A stretch of DNA of 64,000 nucleotides, from positions 1 to 64,000 of the forward strand of contig JAKAFP010000001.1 in assembly GCA_021825925.1 (NCBI GenBank), written 5' to 3'. The position numbers were made by a program, and so were the translations under genes. Of this stretch, positions 34,801 through 43,464 are shown piece by piece. The notes under the pieces were generated by a model. It worked only from the letters and a program-made list of their open reading frames with translations. It made no database searches and had not been told where the DNA came from. The DNA comes from Chloroflexota bacterium. Its GTDB lineage: Bacteria > Chloroflexota > Anaerolineae > Anaerolineales > Anaerolineaceae. Numbering within the stretch: position 1 is the stretch's first letter; every line of letters starts with the position of its first letter.

Positions 34801-36078
34801 TTAATCCGCCGCAATTTCCGCGGTGGAGACATCTTTTTGTGAATGATCGAGCGCCATGATCGAGGGGATGAACAGCGCCGCCAGTCCGATCAAGATGGTC
34901 AGTCCTCCTCCCACCCAGTACCAAACCCGCAAGCCCAGGAATTCCGCCACAGGAGCCACGACCACCATTGAAAGCGGCATCATAGCGGAACACAACGCGC
35001 CGGTCGTGCCCATCACACGTCCCTGCATTTCAGGCGCCACCTTGCTTTGCATGATCGCCTGCAGCGGACCGTTGGCGATGGGGTTCATGAATCCCAACAG
35101 CACCATGCCGACTACTCCCATCCAGAAAGCGTTAGCTGGGGCAAGACCGAAGACCAACACTCCCAGGCCGAGTCCGATCACGCCTGTCAGGCTGGTGACG
35201 ATCTTGCTTTTGAATCCACCCCAAACGCCCAGCATCAAGCCGCCGATCACCACGCCAATCCCCATACTTGATTCCAACATGCTGAGTTCCCACACCCCGG
35301 CTTTGAAGTGCTGCGTGACCATCAATGGGGATAGGGTTCCCGCTGGCGCCAGTAAAAAGTTCAACATGGCAGCCAAAAAGGTCAGGTAAAGCAGGCCTTT
35401 CCAGTTCTTCATATACTTGAAACCTTCAACCACATCATGCAGCAGCACTTTGGGGGTCAACACAACGCCGGCATCAGCGCGCACAGGCTGGGGAATGCGA
35501 ATGAAGAGCAGGGGAGTGATGGCGATGATGGCCGTGATCACATCCACCGAGATCACCTGGTAGAACTTCAAAACGGACATGAGCAGCGCACCAAGCGGGG
35601 GTGCAACAATATTGAGACTGCCGCGCAGCGCCTGATTGATACCGGCCACCCGAGCCAGGTGTTTTTCTGGCACCATCAGCGAGGTCGAAGCCTGCATGGC
35701 CGGCCAGTGGAAAACGCTGCCCAGGGCGCGCAAGAACATGACCACAAATATGTGCCAGACTTGCACGAGGTCCAGGGCGAACAGAACCGCCAGGGTTAAG
35801 GTAAAGAGGGCGATCAGTGCGTCTGCCACGATCATCACATAACGGCGGTTGAGCCTGTCCACCAGGGCGCCGGCAAAAGGTGAGAGCAGCACCTCTGGCA
35901 GCACTGCCACCATGGTCGCCATGGCCAGATAGGCGGCTGAACCGGTTTGCTGTGTGATCCACCAAATGAGGGCAAACTGCACCAGGCCGCTGCCTAATAA
36001 TGAGAAGAGTTGTGCAGACCAGATGGGCAGGAATTTTTTCATCCAATTTGGTCCAATTTCATATGTTGTGTTTTCCAT
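34801..36078 (-). CDS. MFS transporter
   Basis: This 425-residue major facilitator protein has about eleven to twelve helices and the MFS_3 (EntS/MdfA-like) style: SPFAGALVDRLNRRYVMIVAD between helices 2 and 3 is the conserved cytoplasmic loop. Members of this group export siderophores, antibiotics or lipids. No biosynthetic genes are adjacent, so the substrate cannot be named. It is convergent with the lipoprotein gene. Confidence 0.88.
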   Translation of the reverse strand: MENTTYEIGPNWMKKFLPIWSAQLFSLLGSGLVQFALIWWITQQTGSAAYLAMATMVAVLPEVLLSPFAGALVDRLNRRYVMIVADALIALFTLTLAVLFALDLVQVWHIFVVMFLRALGSVFHWPAMQASTSLMVPEKHLARVAGINQALRGSLNIVAPPLGALLMSVLKFYQVISVDVITAIIAITPLLFIRIPQPVRADAGVVLTPKVLLHDVVEGFKYMKNWKGLLYLTFLAAMLNFLLAPAGTLSPLMVTQHFKAGVWELSMLESSMGIGVVIGGLMLGVWGGFKSKIVTSLTGVIGLGLGVLVFGLAPANAFWMGVVGMVLLGFMNPIANGPLQAIMQSKVAPEMQGRVMGTTGALCSAMMPLSMVVVAPVAEFLGLRVWYWVGGGLTILIGLAALFIPSIMALDHSQKDVSTAEIAAD

Positions 36079-36161
36079 GAATCCTCACTTGGCAATATCA
36101 AATAGACACATGGCGCAAGCCAGTGTTTTTAGTTTTTACTCCGATGATTTTTATTGGGAGT

Positions 36162-36557
36162 TTATTCGATGTAGACTTCTACGTGCTCGCCGTCTTCATC
36201 ATCATAGATATCCATGATCTGGCCGGTTTCGCCTTTGGCCAATGCTTCGGCCAGTTTAACGGCATCCAAACCTTCAACCTCAGGCGAAAAGCGCATGCCC
36301 ATGCGCACGCCGGCATTGACCATACCCAATGGCAGACGCACATTCACCCTCGTACGGCCGGTATCCGTGTCGGTCACACGCACTCTGAAGAACTTACCAC
36401 CATCCCGGCCGGGAAAAACCACGTTGCTGGCGTCGTCCTGGGCGGGTTTCTTGGCGCTGGCATCCAGGGCCTTAAGCAACTCAGCCGCCATTTCAGGAGT
36501 GATCTTGCCTTCCTGAACCATCTTCAATACTTTAAGGCGTTCTTCGCTGGTAGCCAT
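36162..36557 (-). CDS. SHOCT-like/YvlB-type regulatory protein
   Basis: This 131-residue protein opens with a short helical oligomerisation motif (EERLKVLKMVQEGKITPEMAAELLKAL, about 5-31) common in YvlB and LiaX-type proteins, followed by a beta-rich domain ending in an acidic tail (DIYDDEDGEHVEVYIE). It lies 2 bp after the DUF2089 gene, a pairing usual for envelope-stress modules. No catalytic residues are seen. Confidence 0.75.
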   Translation of the reverse strand: MATSEERLKVLKMVQEGKITPEMAAELLKALDASAKKPAQDDASNVVFPGRDGGKFFRVRVTDTDTGRTRVNVRLPLGMVNAGVRMGMRFSPEVEGLDAVKLAEALAKGETGQIMDIYDDEDGEHVEVYIE

Positions 36558-36559
36558 GA

Positions 36560-36982
36560 TTAGTCCGCCTGCGCCGTCTTGGATTCAATATATTTTTCGC
36601 CTCTCAACCTGGCCTGGGCTTCATCCCAGGTGATGGTGCCCTGGTCGAGGTCTTCGAGGATGGCGCGCCGTTCTTCGGCGGAAAGTTGTACGGGTGCTTC
36701 CTCCTTGCCGGGTTCGTAGCCAAGCGCCCTTACGATTTCGTTCAGGCGGCTGCGCAGGGTGGGGTAGGAGAGCTTCATTTCATCTTCCATGCGGTTCAAC
36801 TTGCCCTCGCAGCGGACAAAGGTGAGCAAAAAATTCATTTGTTCAGGGCTGAGATGTCCAAAGGGGGTGTGTTCGGCCACAAAATGGCCTTCGATGGTGG
36901 TGTTACAGTTGACGCAGTATAAACGCGTAACCACCAGGTCTTGATCGCAAACCGGACATTTACTCAGAGATTTGTTTACCAT
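36560..36982 (-). CDS. DUF2089 zinc-ribbon regulatory protein
   Basis: This 140-residue protein has an N-terminal zinc ribbon (CPVCDQD and YCVNCN, residues 9-26) followed by a DUF2089 helix-turn-helix (about 40-92: LLTFVRCEGKLNRMEDEMKLSYPTLRSRLNEIV). The last 40 residues are a second helical SHOCT-like unit. It probably binds DNA and controls itself and the next gene. Confidence 0.88.
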   Translation of the reverse strand: MVNKSLSKCPVCDQDLVVTRLYCVNCNTTIEGHFVAEHTPFGHLSPEQMNFLLTFVRCEGKLNRMEDEMKLSYPTLRSRLNEIVRALGYEPGKEEAPVQLSAEERRAILEDLDQGTITWDEAQARLRGEKYIESKTAQAD

Positions 36983-36994
36983 GTGTGCCTCGAC

Positions 36995-37219
36995 TTAATA
37001 TTTATAAAATTCCTGCTTGTTTAATTGTACTTGAGTGTTCTTGATTGCGGTTCCGGTTTTAATCAGTTGATCCGCAAATGCAAGTAATATTTTTGAGAGC
37101 CGTTCTTGAGAAGTATAAGGGATTTTGATCAAAATGCCCTTAAATTCGGCCGGCAGCCCCGGTATTTTTAGCTGATATTGCTCTTTTCGATAATTCAGTT
37201 CATAAAGGCTTTGATACAT
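36995..37219 (-). CDS. Hypothetical 74-aa protein
   Basis: I do not recognise this short, charged, AT-rich gene. It is soluble with a likely beta-hairpin then a helix (ERLSKILLAFADQLIK). GAGGA precedes the ATG, and a palindrome at 37237 lies just upstream. Base use is more AT-rich than its neighbours, which may mark a later arrival. It ends 13 bp before the DUF2089 gene start and may be its leader gene. Confidence 0.6.
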   Translation of the reverse strand: MYQSLYELNYRKEQYQLKIPGLPAEFKGILIKIPYTSQERLSKILLAFADQLIKTGTAIKNTQVQLNKQEFYKY

Positions 37220-37236
37220 GATATTCCTCTTTTCAA

Positions 37237-37260
37237 AAAGTATGCATCAGGTCATACTTT
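37237..37260. promoter_or_regulatory. Possible operator: 8-bp inverted repeat
   Basis: AAAGTATG (37237-37244) and CATACTTT (37253-37260) are separated by 8 bp and lie 18 bp upstream of the 74-aa gene start. Size and position suit a dimeric repressor; no regulator is identified. Confidence 0.4.
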
Positions 37261-37356
37261 CCGAAATAATAATATCACGGAAATTAAAAAAGTCAATATG
37301 TTATTAGAAATAATTAAAGAAATTGAATAAAAAAATTAATTATATTTATAAATGAA

Positions 37357-37731
37357 TCATTCTTCGGCAGCTGCAGGTTTTCTTTCCCCTTTGAGGAACC
37401 AGTTGCCCTTGCGGTCGTCGCAATTCTCGGGTGCGCGGTCGTAATACTGCTCAAAATATTGGTTGGAATCAGTTTTGACACGGAAGAAGTATCTGCCAAC
37501 CCCCCAAGAACCTCGGATGCGGGCAGTGGCGGCATGGGTCGGTTTCATGTTGCGGGCGCTTTTTCCGCGGCGCTCAAAATCCACCCATTCTTCAAGCACT
37601 TCGGTAATGAGATAAGAGTCTCCGCGCCAGATGAACCCCTGTGGACAGTCTGGACTTTTCTCGTAGGTGGGAGCCACCTTGAAGATGACTTCAATCGGGT
37701 CGTCGTAAAAATGGAGGGGGAGGGTTTCCAT
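37357..37731 (-). CDS. DUF6504-like protein
   Basis: This 124-residue soluble protein matches the small DUF6504 family by its PxxFIWRGDSYLITEVLEEWVDF core (about 31-53) and the YDRAPENCDDRKGNWFLKGE end. Function is unknown. It stands alone between AT-rich intergenic stretches. Confidence 0.65.
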   Translation of the reverse strand: METLPLHFYDDPIEVIFKVAPTYEKSPDCPQGFIWRGDSYLITEVLEEWVDFERRGKSARNMKPTHAATARIRGSWGVGRYFFRVKTDSNQYFEQYYDRAPENCDDRKGNWFLKGERKPAAAEE

Positions 37732-37826
37732 GGCTGTCTCACATAATAAGGATTAATTAATAATACCCTTTTTCAAAAACGAAAGCGAGGACCAGGAATC
37801 AACATGTTTTGGAGATGAAAGAGGGA

Positions 37827-38726
37827 CTAATCCACCCAGTCGTCGGGCTCGACGTGCACGTAAGCCCGGTCCACCTCTGGGAACTCCTCAAGCCGTTTGA
37901 TCACTTTATCTGAGATCTCATGCGATTCGATCAGCGTTTTGCTGCCTTCCACGTTAATGTGCAGGTCAAGCATCAAACGCGGACCGACGTAGTCGGTCAT
38001 GATATGATGCACGCGCAGCACGCCCGGGATCTCTTCCGCGGCGGCGATGAAGGCTTTGACATCTTCAGTGTCGGCGCTTTTACCGGTCAGGAACCCCAGG
38101 TTTTCCTTGCCTGCCAGAAAGGCCTGTCTGAAGATCCACAAGGCCACCACGAAACCGGCGATCGGGTCCGCCAGGGGATGAATGAAATTGGAACCCAGCA
38201 CACCGATAAACGCCGCGGAGGAGGTCAACACATCGCTCAAGTTATCCTTGGCAGTGGTGTTTAGGGTGGGGCTGGAGAGTTGTTTTGCAATGCGCCTGAT
38301 CACCACGAACATGCCGGCTTTCATGGCTGCGCTGAGCAGCAGTACGGCCGTGGGCAGGTCCAGGGCGATGGTTTCGCCGCCGGCAGCGTAACGCAGGTAG
38401 GCATTATGGGCGGCCTCATATCCGGCAAACGCCATGGACATTGTGACCAGCAGGCCTACCACGGGTTCAAAACGCGAATGTCCCTGTGGATGCGAGAGGT
38501 CAGGTGGCTGCATGGCCATCCACAGGCCAAGCACCATCAAGAGAGAATAGACCACATCCGAGATCGAGTTGGCGGCATCTGCGTAAATGGCGGCGCTGCC
38601 TGAAACGGCGGCCACCAGGCCTTTGCCGACCGCCAGCAGCAGGTTGCCGCCCAGGGTGATGATGATGGCCGTGCGATAAAGCTTGTTTTGTTCGGCTTGT
38701 GGTTTGTAGTCTCTGACCCAGCGCAT
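37827..38726 (-). CDS. Cation diffusion facilitator transporter (FieF/YiiP-like)
   Basis: This 299-residue CDF protein has six transmembrane helices and a C-terminal ferredoxin-like zinc-binding domain (about 215-299). Membrane site residues are visible in IYADAANSISDVVYS and TTAKDNLSDVLTS. It exports divalent cations such as Zn, Fe or Mn against protons. The ribosome binding site CTGGAG precedes the start. The next CDF gene upstream is separated from it by a terminator, so they are likely regulated separately. Confidence 0.9.
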   Translation of the reverse strand: MRWVRDYKPQAEQNKLYRTAIIITLGGNLLLAVGKGLVAAVSGSAAIYADAANSISDVVYSLLMVLGLWMAMQPPDLSHPQGHSRFEPVVGLLVTMSMAFAGYEAAHNAYLRYAAGGETIALDLPTAVLLLSAAMKAGMFVVIRRIAKQLSSPTLNTTAKDNLSDVLTSSAAFIGVLGSNFIHPLADPIAGFVVALWIFRQAFLAGKENLGFLTGKSADTEDVKAFIAAAEEIPGVLRVHHIMTDYVGPRLMLDLHINVEGSKTLIESHEISDKVIKRLEEFPEVDRAYVHVEPDDWVD

Positions 38727-38744
38727 AATTATTCAACTCCAGTT

Positions 38745-38800
38745 TAACAAAAAACCCCAAAGGTCAGCTCTTCAAAAGAGCTTGCACCTTTGAGGGTTTG
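38745..38800 (-). terminator. Two-tier terminator between the CDF genes
   Basis: Outer arms AACCCCAAAGGT and ACCTTTGAGGGTTT (38753-38764 and 38786-38799) enclose a perfect inner hairpin AGCTCTT/AAGAGCT. On the minus strand it ends in TTTTTTGTT, so it ends the upstream CDF transcript and lies only about 20 bp before the next CDF start. Confidence 0.75.
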
Positions 38801-38882
38801 ATCCTTCATGGGCTCCAGGCTGAGTGCTCCGTCTGGAATCAATATTTTATCATGGTTTCATGGAAAACAAATAAGTTTGTTG

Positions 38883-39830
38883 CTAATTGCATCCACCATG
38901 TCCGTCGCAGCAGGGTTTTTTCTCAAACTGGATGGTGGTGTGCTGGATGTGGAATTCTTCATCCAACAGGTTTTTCAATTGTTCCATGACTACGGGCTGC
39001 TGGTTTTCATGCGTTTCTTCAAGCACCACATGTGCGCTCAATGAAACTTGGTCTGATCCCAGATTCCACACATGCAGATCATGCACGGTTTTGACGGACT
39101 CAATGCTGGACATGCGGGCATTGATCTCTTTGATCGAAAGGCCTTCGGGCACCCCTTCAATGAGGATGTGCAGGGCACTCTTCAGCACACGGAATGCGCT
39201 GATGAAGATGATCACCCCGATCAAAATAGAGATCAGCGGATCTATCCATTCGATCCTGGTGAAATGGATGATGATTGCAGCAACGATGACGCCCACCGAT
39301 GAGATCGCATCGCCAAGCACGTGCAGAAATGCGGATTGAACGTTCAGGTTGCGTTTTTTATTTTCGGTTGCGTGGGAGTGGTCATGATCATGGCCTTGAC
39401 CATGGTCATGTTGATGATCGTGTCCGCCGAGGATGAAGGCTACGACCACGTTCACCACCAGGCCGATCACGGCAATGATCAGCATTTCTGTGCTGTGTAC
39501 GGCCACCGGATTTTGGAACCGTTTGACGGCTTCGATCCAGATGCCAATCGAAATAATAAATAGCGAAGCACCGTTGATCAGTGCAGCCACCACCTCAAGG
39601 CGGTGCCAGCCGAAGGAGTGCTGATCATCAGGCGGACGGATGGCCAGCCGAAGTGCGACAAAGCTGAGTGCCAGTGCAAAAATATCCATGAAGACGTGCG
39701 CGGCATCAGAAAGCAGCGCGAGCGAGCCCGAAACGAGCCCGCCAATGATCTCGGCCACCAGGATCAAGCTGGTCAAAATGATGGAATAGATGAATCTTTT
39801 TTGGGTGGAGCGGTTTTCATTGGTTAGCAT
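38883..39830 (-). CDS. CzcD-type zinc/cation diffusion facilitator
   Basis: This 315-residue CDF exporter has six helices, the Zn-site motifs LLSDAAHVFMD and FLHVLGDAISS, and a His-rich cytoplasmic loop (GGHDHQHDHGQGHDHDHSH, between helices 4 and 5) that is usual in Zn-specific members. Its C-terminus ends CCDGHGGCN, another likely metal site. It lies 12 bp after the HAD gene and is co-transcribed with it. Confidence 0.93.
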   Translation of the reverse strand: MLTNENRSTQKRFIYSIILTSLILVAEIIGGLVSGSLALLSDAAHVFMDIFALALSFVALRLAIRPPDDQHSFGWHRLEVVAALINGASLFIISIGIWIEAVKRFQNPVAVHSTEMLIIAVIGLVVNVVVAFILGGHDHQHDHGQGHDHDHSHATENKKRNLNVQSAFLHVLGDAISSVGVIVAAIIIHFTRIEWIDPLISILIGVIIFISAFRVLKSALHILIEGVPEGLSIKEINARMSSIESVKTVHDLHVWNLGSDQVSLSAHVVLEETHENQQPVVMEQLKNLLDEEFHIQHTTIQFEKKPCCDGHGGCN

Positions 39831-39842
39831 TAATAGTCCAAT

Positions 39843-40610
39843 TTATTCTGCAGTGATTTCGATCTCGGCGACGGAGTTCAGGATCTGGGTGGGGCGGTAA
39901 GGAAAACGCTTAACATCTTCTCTTTTTGAGACGCCGGTCAATACAAGGATGGTATCCAGACCGCTCATCACTCCTGCCACGATGTCCGTATCCATGCGGT
40001 CGCCGACCATGATGGTGTTCTCTGAATGAACCCCCAAATAGCGTATGGCGCTGCGCATCATCAGGGGATTGGGTTTACCCACGAAAAAAGGCGATCTGTT
40101 GGTAGCTTTTTCGATCAGCGCAGCCAGTGCTCCGGTGGCAGGAACGATACCTGCTTCGGTTGGTCCGGTGGAATCAGGATTGGTGGCGATGAACATCGCG
40201 CCGTCATTGATCAGCCGGATGGCTTTGGCGATCATCTCAAAATTGTAGTTATTGACTTCACCCAGCACAACATAATCGGGGTGGGTGTCTGTCTGAACAT
40301 AACCCACGTCATGCAAGGCCTGGGTTAATCCGCTTTCGCCGATCACATAGGCGGTGCCATTAGGGTTCTGGTTCTGTAAAAAGCGGGCGGTGGCCATAGC
40401 CGAGGTAAAGATGTTTTGAGCGGGCACTTTCAACCCGATGGAATTTAAGCGGTGTTCGAGATCGCGCTGTGTGTAAAGGGGATTGTTGGTCAGGATCAGG
40501 AACTTCGTCCCGGCTGCCAGCATACGTTCAATGAATAATTCCGCACCGGGGATCAAGGTTTTTCCGGTGACCAGCACGCCATCCATATCAATTAAGTAGT
40601 TTTTTGCCAT
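39843..40610 (-). CDS. HAD-IIA family phosphatase (NagD-like)
   Basis: This 255-residue haloacid dehalogenase phosphatase has the nucleophile motif DMDGVL (8-13), TNNP in motif II, KPNPLM with the conserved Lys, and [11 protein letters not shown] in motif IV. NagD-type enzymes act on nucleoside or sugar monophosphates. It is upstream of the zinc exporter, an operon pairing without a clear biochemical reason. Confidence 0.9.
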   Translation of the reverse strand: MAKNYLIDMDGVLVTGKTLIPGAELFIERMLAAGTKFLILTNNPLYTQRDLEHRLNSIGLKVPAQNIFTSAMATARFLQNQNPNGTAYVIGESGLTQALHDVGYVQTDTHPDYVVLGEVNNYNFEMIAKAIRLINDGAMFIATNPDSTGPTEAGIVPATGALAALIEKATNRSPFFVGKPNPLMMRSAIRYLGVHSENTIMVGDRMDTDIVAGVMSGLDTILVLTGVSKREDVKRFPYRPTQILNSVAEIEITAE

Positions 40611-40748
40611 AGGTTTTCCTTTTAATTAGAAACATTTTAGCATGAATGCAAATTAGTTTACCATCCATGCAACTATTTTTCTTTTAGAGCAACTAAAGTA
40701 AATCGGGTATAATCAGTCAGGGTAAACCCGGGAAGAACAGGAAATCCG

Positions 40749-41660
40749 ATGCCACGTCAGCGATCTATTGAGGACTTAACTTCAGATGAATTGCGACAGC
40801 TCCTCGTGGAAAAGAGACGGGCCGAACGGGAAGCCAGGCTGGAGTCATTCCGTAAAACCGGTCGGGTGATTCAGGTTGAAACAGACACCCCCATCACCCC
40901 CGAAGTTTTTCAGGCGAATGACGAAGAACCAGAAGAGGAACCACTTACCAATCGGCGGCGTGCAAGAAATCGTCGCAAAAAAGGGATGGAACGGTTTCTT
41001 TTTATAGTTGAGATTCTTGCGATGGTAGGTTTGGTCGTGATCCTGTTTAAGGGCATCAGTGTATTGAACCTTCTCAACAAAGAAGCAGTGGGCGTGCTGG
41101 ATGTACCTCAGCTTACCCCGACCGCCTTGATCACCGCAGTGGTGCTCCCAAGTGGACACACCGCCCCGGTGGAAGGCGTGGAAGTCAAACCGAATGATGC
41201 TGAAATCCCCGAGCATCTGAGGCCGTTGATGCAGAGTTACGCCGACCTGCCCATTCCGACACCCGGCGCACAGCAGGCACGGCAGATCCAGATCCCGGCA
41301 ATTGGTTTGAGCGCTCCAGTGGTCCTTGGAGACGGCTGGGAGCAGTTGAAAAAGGGTGTTGGTCAGCATGTAGGCACCGCCAACCCCGGCGAAACCGGTA
41401 ATGTGGTGGTTTCAGCCCACAATGATATCTTTGGCGAGTTGTTCAAAGACCTCGACAAGCTGAAAACTGGCGATACAATTATCCTCACTACGCAGGACCG
41501 ATCTTTTACTTATGTTGTAACAGGCACTCAAATCGTTGAACCAACCAGAGTGGATCTGATGGCGCCGACCCCTGAAAAAACTTTAACCATGATCTCGTGC
41601 TATCCTTACCGAATTGATAATCAACGTATCGTGGTTACCGCAATCCTGCAAGAAGACTAA
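40749..41660 (+). CDS. Sortase (class D/E-like)
   Basis: This 303-residue protein has a basic cytoplasmic N-terminus (1-79), one transmembrane helix (about 82-103) and a sortase domain (about 165-302). Catalytic residues are H224 in SAHND, C284 in TMISCYPY and an Arg four or nine residues later (R288/R293). It would attach proteins to the cell wall through a sorting signal. No sorting-signal substrate gene is seen next to it; the small membrane gene at 41690 follows 30 bp later. A -10 box TATAAT lies at 40708-40713. Confidence 0.9.
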   Translation: MPRQRSIEDLTSDELRQLLVEKRRAEREARLESFRKTGRVIQVETDTPITPEVFQANDEEPEEEPLTNRRRARNRRKKGMERFLFIVEILAMVGLVVILFKGISVLNLLNKEAVGVLDVPQLTPTALITAVVLPSGHTAPVEGVEVKPNDAEIPEHLRPLMQSYADLPIPTPGAQQARQIQIPAIGLSAPVVLGDGWEQLKKGVGQHVGTANPGETGNVVVSAHNDIFGELFKDLDKLKTGDTIILTTQDRSFTYVVTGTQIVEPTRVDLMAPTPEKTLTMISCYPYRIDNQRIVVTAILQED

Positions 41661-41689
41661 TTCCGAAAAACGGAAACAAGGAGAAACAA

Positions 41690-41893
41690 ATGGCAACCTC
41701 AAACAAAAAACGTTCTGTCAGCACTGGCTCCGCATCAACCCCTGCCGCCGCGGCACCTGCCAAGATTAACCGCTCTGCAGTGGCTGAATTCAATCCAGAT
41801 TACACCTACGTCAAGAAAGACCTTGCCAAAATTGGCATCATGGCCGGATCTTTCATTGTCATTTTAGTGATACTGTCATTCTTCTTGCGCTAG
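41690..41893 (+). CDS. Small single-pass membrane protein beside sortase
   Basis: This 67-residue protein has an Ala/Ser-rich N-terminus (1-30), the stretch FNPDYTYVKKDLAKIG, and one C-terminal helix (about 48-65) ending FFLR. It follows AAGGAG. It is not a sortase substrate, since no sorting motif is present, but the spacing suggests co-expression. I do not recognise a family. Confidence 0.75.
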   Translation: MATSNKKRSVSTGSASTPAAAAPAKINRSAVAEFNPDYTYVKKDLAKIGIMAGSFIVILVILSFFLR

Positions 41894-41954
41894 TCAAATT
41901 TCCCAACGCTTTGGCGCTGGGGTTAACCGTGCAGGTTTTGATAAGGAGAGTATT

Positions 41955-43025
41955 ATGAGCCGTATGTTTGTTCCTGGTCCAGTGGATGTTGCTCCAGAAG
42001 TGCTGGCTGCTCAGACGAAGCCGATGATGCCGCATCGCAGCAAAGATTTTGAAGCGATGTTCCAGCGGACTGCTGAAAAAGCCAAGGATCTGTTCTATAC
42101 CCAGACTCGAATTTTCCAGGGGTCTTGCTCGGGTTCAGGCATGCAAGAAGCCGGCATTCGCAACTTTGTTCAAGAAACGGTGCTTTCCTGCGTCAATGGC
42201 TCATTTGCCCAGCGCTGGAATGATGTTGCCATCGCCAACGGTAAAAAAGCCGACAAGCTTGAAGTTGAAATGGGTGAAGCCATCACCCCTGATATGCTCC
42301 GTGATGCGCTCAAGCAGAAACACTATGAAGCAGTCACCATCGTGCACAATGAAACCTCTACCGGTGTCGAAAACCCCGTCAAGGAATTATGCGCCGTGGT
42401 TAAAGAAGTCAGCCCCGACACCCTGATCCTGGTGGATGCAGTTTCTTCGCTGGGTGGTGTCAAAATTGAAATGGATGCCCTCGGCATTGATTTCTTACTG
42501 ACAAGTTCTCAAAAATGCCTGGCTTTGCCCCCCGGTTTGGCCTTGGCAGGTGCATCTGACCGTGCCATGAAGAAGGCCGAATCCGTCACCAACCGCGGAT
42601 GGTATTTCGACCTGGTCCTGATGGAAAAACACCGCCTTAAAGATTCCACCCCCATGACCCCGGTCATGCCCTTGATCTACGCACTAGATCTTCAACTGGA
42701 TCGGATTTTCGCGGAAGGTCTTGACAACCGCTTTGCCCGCCATGCTGCTATGTCTAAAAAAGTGCAGGATTGGGCGATGGCCAACGGCATGGAAATTGTC
42801 GCCAAGGAAGGTTACCGGTCCAAGACTGTGGTTAACGTCAAGAACACCCACAATTGGGATATCAGCGCCTTGAACAAGTTCTTGCAGACCCGCGGCATGC
42901 GCATTGCGAACGGTTACGGCAAGCTCAAAGACATCACCTATCGCGTTGCCACGATGGGTGAGACCTCCCTTGCTGATGTGGATGCCTTGTTGGCTGCCAT
43001 GTCTGATTACGTGAAACAGGGTTAA
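41955..43025 (+). CDS. Class V aminotransferase (serine-pyruvate/alanine-glyoxylate type)
   Basis: This 356-residue PLP enzyme matches alanine-glyoxylate/serine-pyruvate aminotransferases. The PLP Asp lies in LVDAVSSLGGV and the Schiff-base Lys in SSQKCLALPPG (K187). In many Chloroflexota and archaea this type replaces SerC in serine synthesis; a link with the SerA-like gene at 31193 is inference. The ribosome binding site AAGGAG lies ahead of the ATG, and a strong terminator follows. Confidence 0.88.
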   Translation: MSRMFVPGPVDVAPEVLAAQTKPMMPHRSKDFEAMFQRTAEKAKDLFYTQTRIFQGSCSGSGMQEAGIRNFVQETVLSCVNGSFAQRWNDVAIANGKKADKLEVEMGEAITPDMLRDALKQKHYEAVTIVHNETSTGVENPVKELCAVVKEVSPDTLILVDAVSSLGGVKIEMDALGIDFLLTSSQKCLALPPGLALAGASDRAMKKAESVTNRGWYFDLVLMEKHRLKDSTPMTPVMPLIYALDLQLDRIFAEGLDNRFARHAAMSKKVQDWAMANGMEIVAKEGYRSKTVVNVKNTHNWDISALNKFLQTRGMRIANGYGKLKDITYRVATMGETSLADVDALLAAMSDYVKQG

Positions 43026-43040
43026 TTCTTAAAATACTTC

Positions 43041-43071
43041 AACCAGGCGGAATTTCCGCCTGGTTTTTTGT
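43041..43071 (+). terminator. Terminator of the aminotransferase gene
   Basis: Arms AACCAGGCGG and CCGCCTGGTT with a short AATTT loop are followed by TTTTG. It lies 16 bp after the stop codon. Confidence 0.92.
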
Positions 43072-43089
43072 TTTAATGGGCAATTCTCA

Positions 43090-43118
43090 TTGACGCTGTA
43101 TGGGTGCCGTGATAGAAT
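43090..43118 (+). promoter_or_regulatory. Sigma-70-type promoter of tRNA-Lys
   Basis: TTGACG (43090-43095), a 17-bp spacer and TAGAAT (43113-43118) lie 12 bp before the tRNA. Confidence 0.75.
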
Positions 43119-43130
43119 TCAGCCGTTCTT

Positions 43131-43202
43131 GGGCGCGTAGCTCAATGGTAGAGCAGCGGCCTTTTAAGCCGTTGGTTAAGGGTTCGAGCCCCTTCGCGCT
43201 CA
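43131..43202 (+). tRNA. trnK: tRNA-Lys (anticodon UUU)
   Basis: The 72-nt sequence folds into a standard cloverleaf: acceptor GGGCGCG with CGCGCTC, D arm with AGCTCAATGGTAGAGC, anticodon stem GCGGC/GCCGT with loop CTTTTAA (anticodon TTT), and T arm with GGTTCGAGCC. The discriminator base is A, and the CCA end is not encoded. A promoter lies upstream and a hairpin terminator downstream, so it is singly transcribed. Confidence 0.97.
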
Positions 43203-43213
43203 CAAGAATACCT

Positions 43214-43238
43214 AAACTCCTGAAAGGGAGTTTTTTGT
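43214..43238 (+). terminator. Terminator after tRNA-Lys
   Basis: AAACTCC and GGAGTTT arms with a TGAAA loop are followed by a T-run. Confidence 0.85.
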
Positions 43239-43404
43239 TTGGTTAAGCGTCCCATGAGGGGATAAAAATAACGTCCCCTTCTCGGTCACTTCATAAATTT
43301 TTTTATTATTGATTTCTGAAAGAAAAACTCAGGAGTCAAAAAGATTGCGTAATAATGCGACGCTTGAGTAAAATGGTTACATACCAATTATCCCTATGTT
43401 ATTG

Positions 43405-43447
43405 GTAGACAAAATAACCCCTCAATAATGAGGGGTTATCCTTTCTT
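43405..43447. terminator. Terminator of the receiver gene
   Basis: ATAACCCCTCA and TGAGGGGTTAT (43414-43424 and 43429-43439) form a perfect hairpin with T-rich flanks on both strands. It lies about 25 bp after the stop codon of the 43465-44004 gene. Confidence 0.85.
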
Positions 43448-43464
43448 TTGTATAACTTTTTGCA

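Noticed and set aside
38745..38800. NiCo (czcD) riboswitch ahead of the CDF gene
   Set aside because: The two-stem structure is too short and lacks the four-way junction; a terminator explains it.
41900..41922. Riboswitch upstream of the aminotransferase
   Set aside because: Only one simple hairpin (CCCAACGC/GCGCTGGG) is present; no known aptamer pattern.
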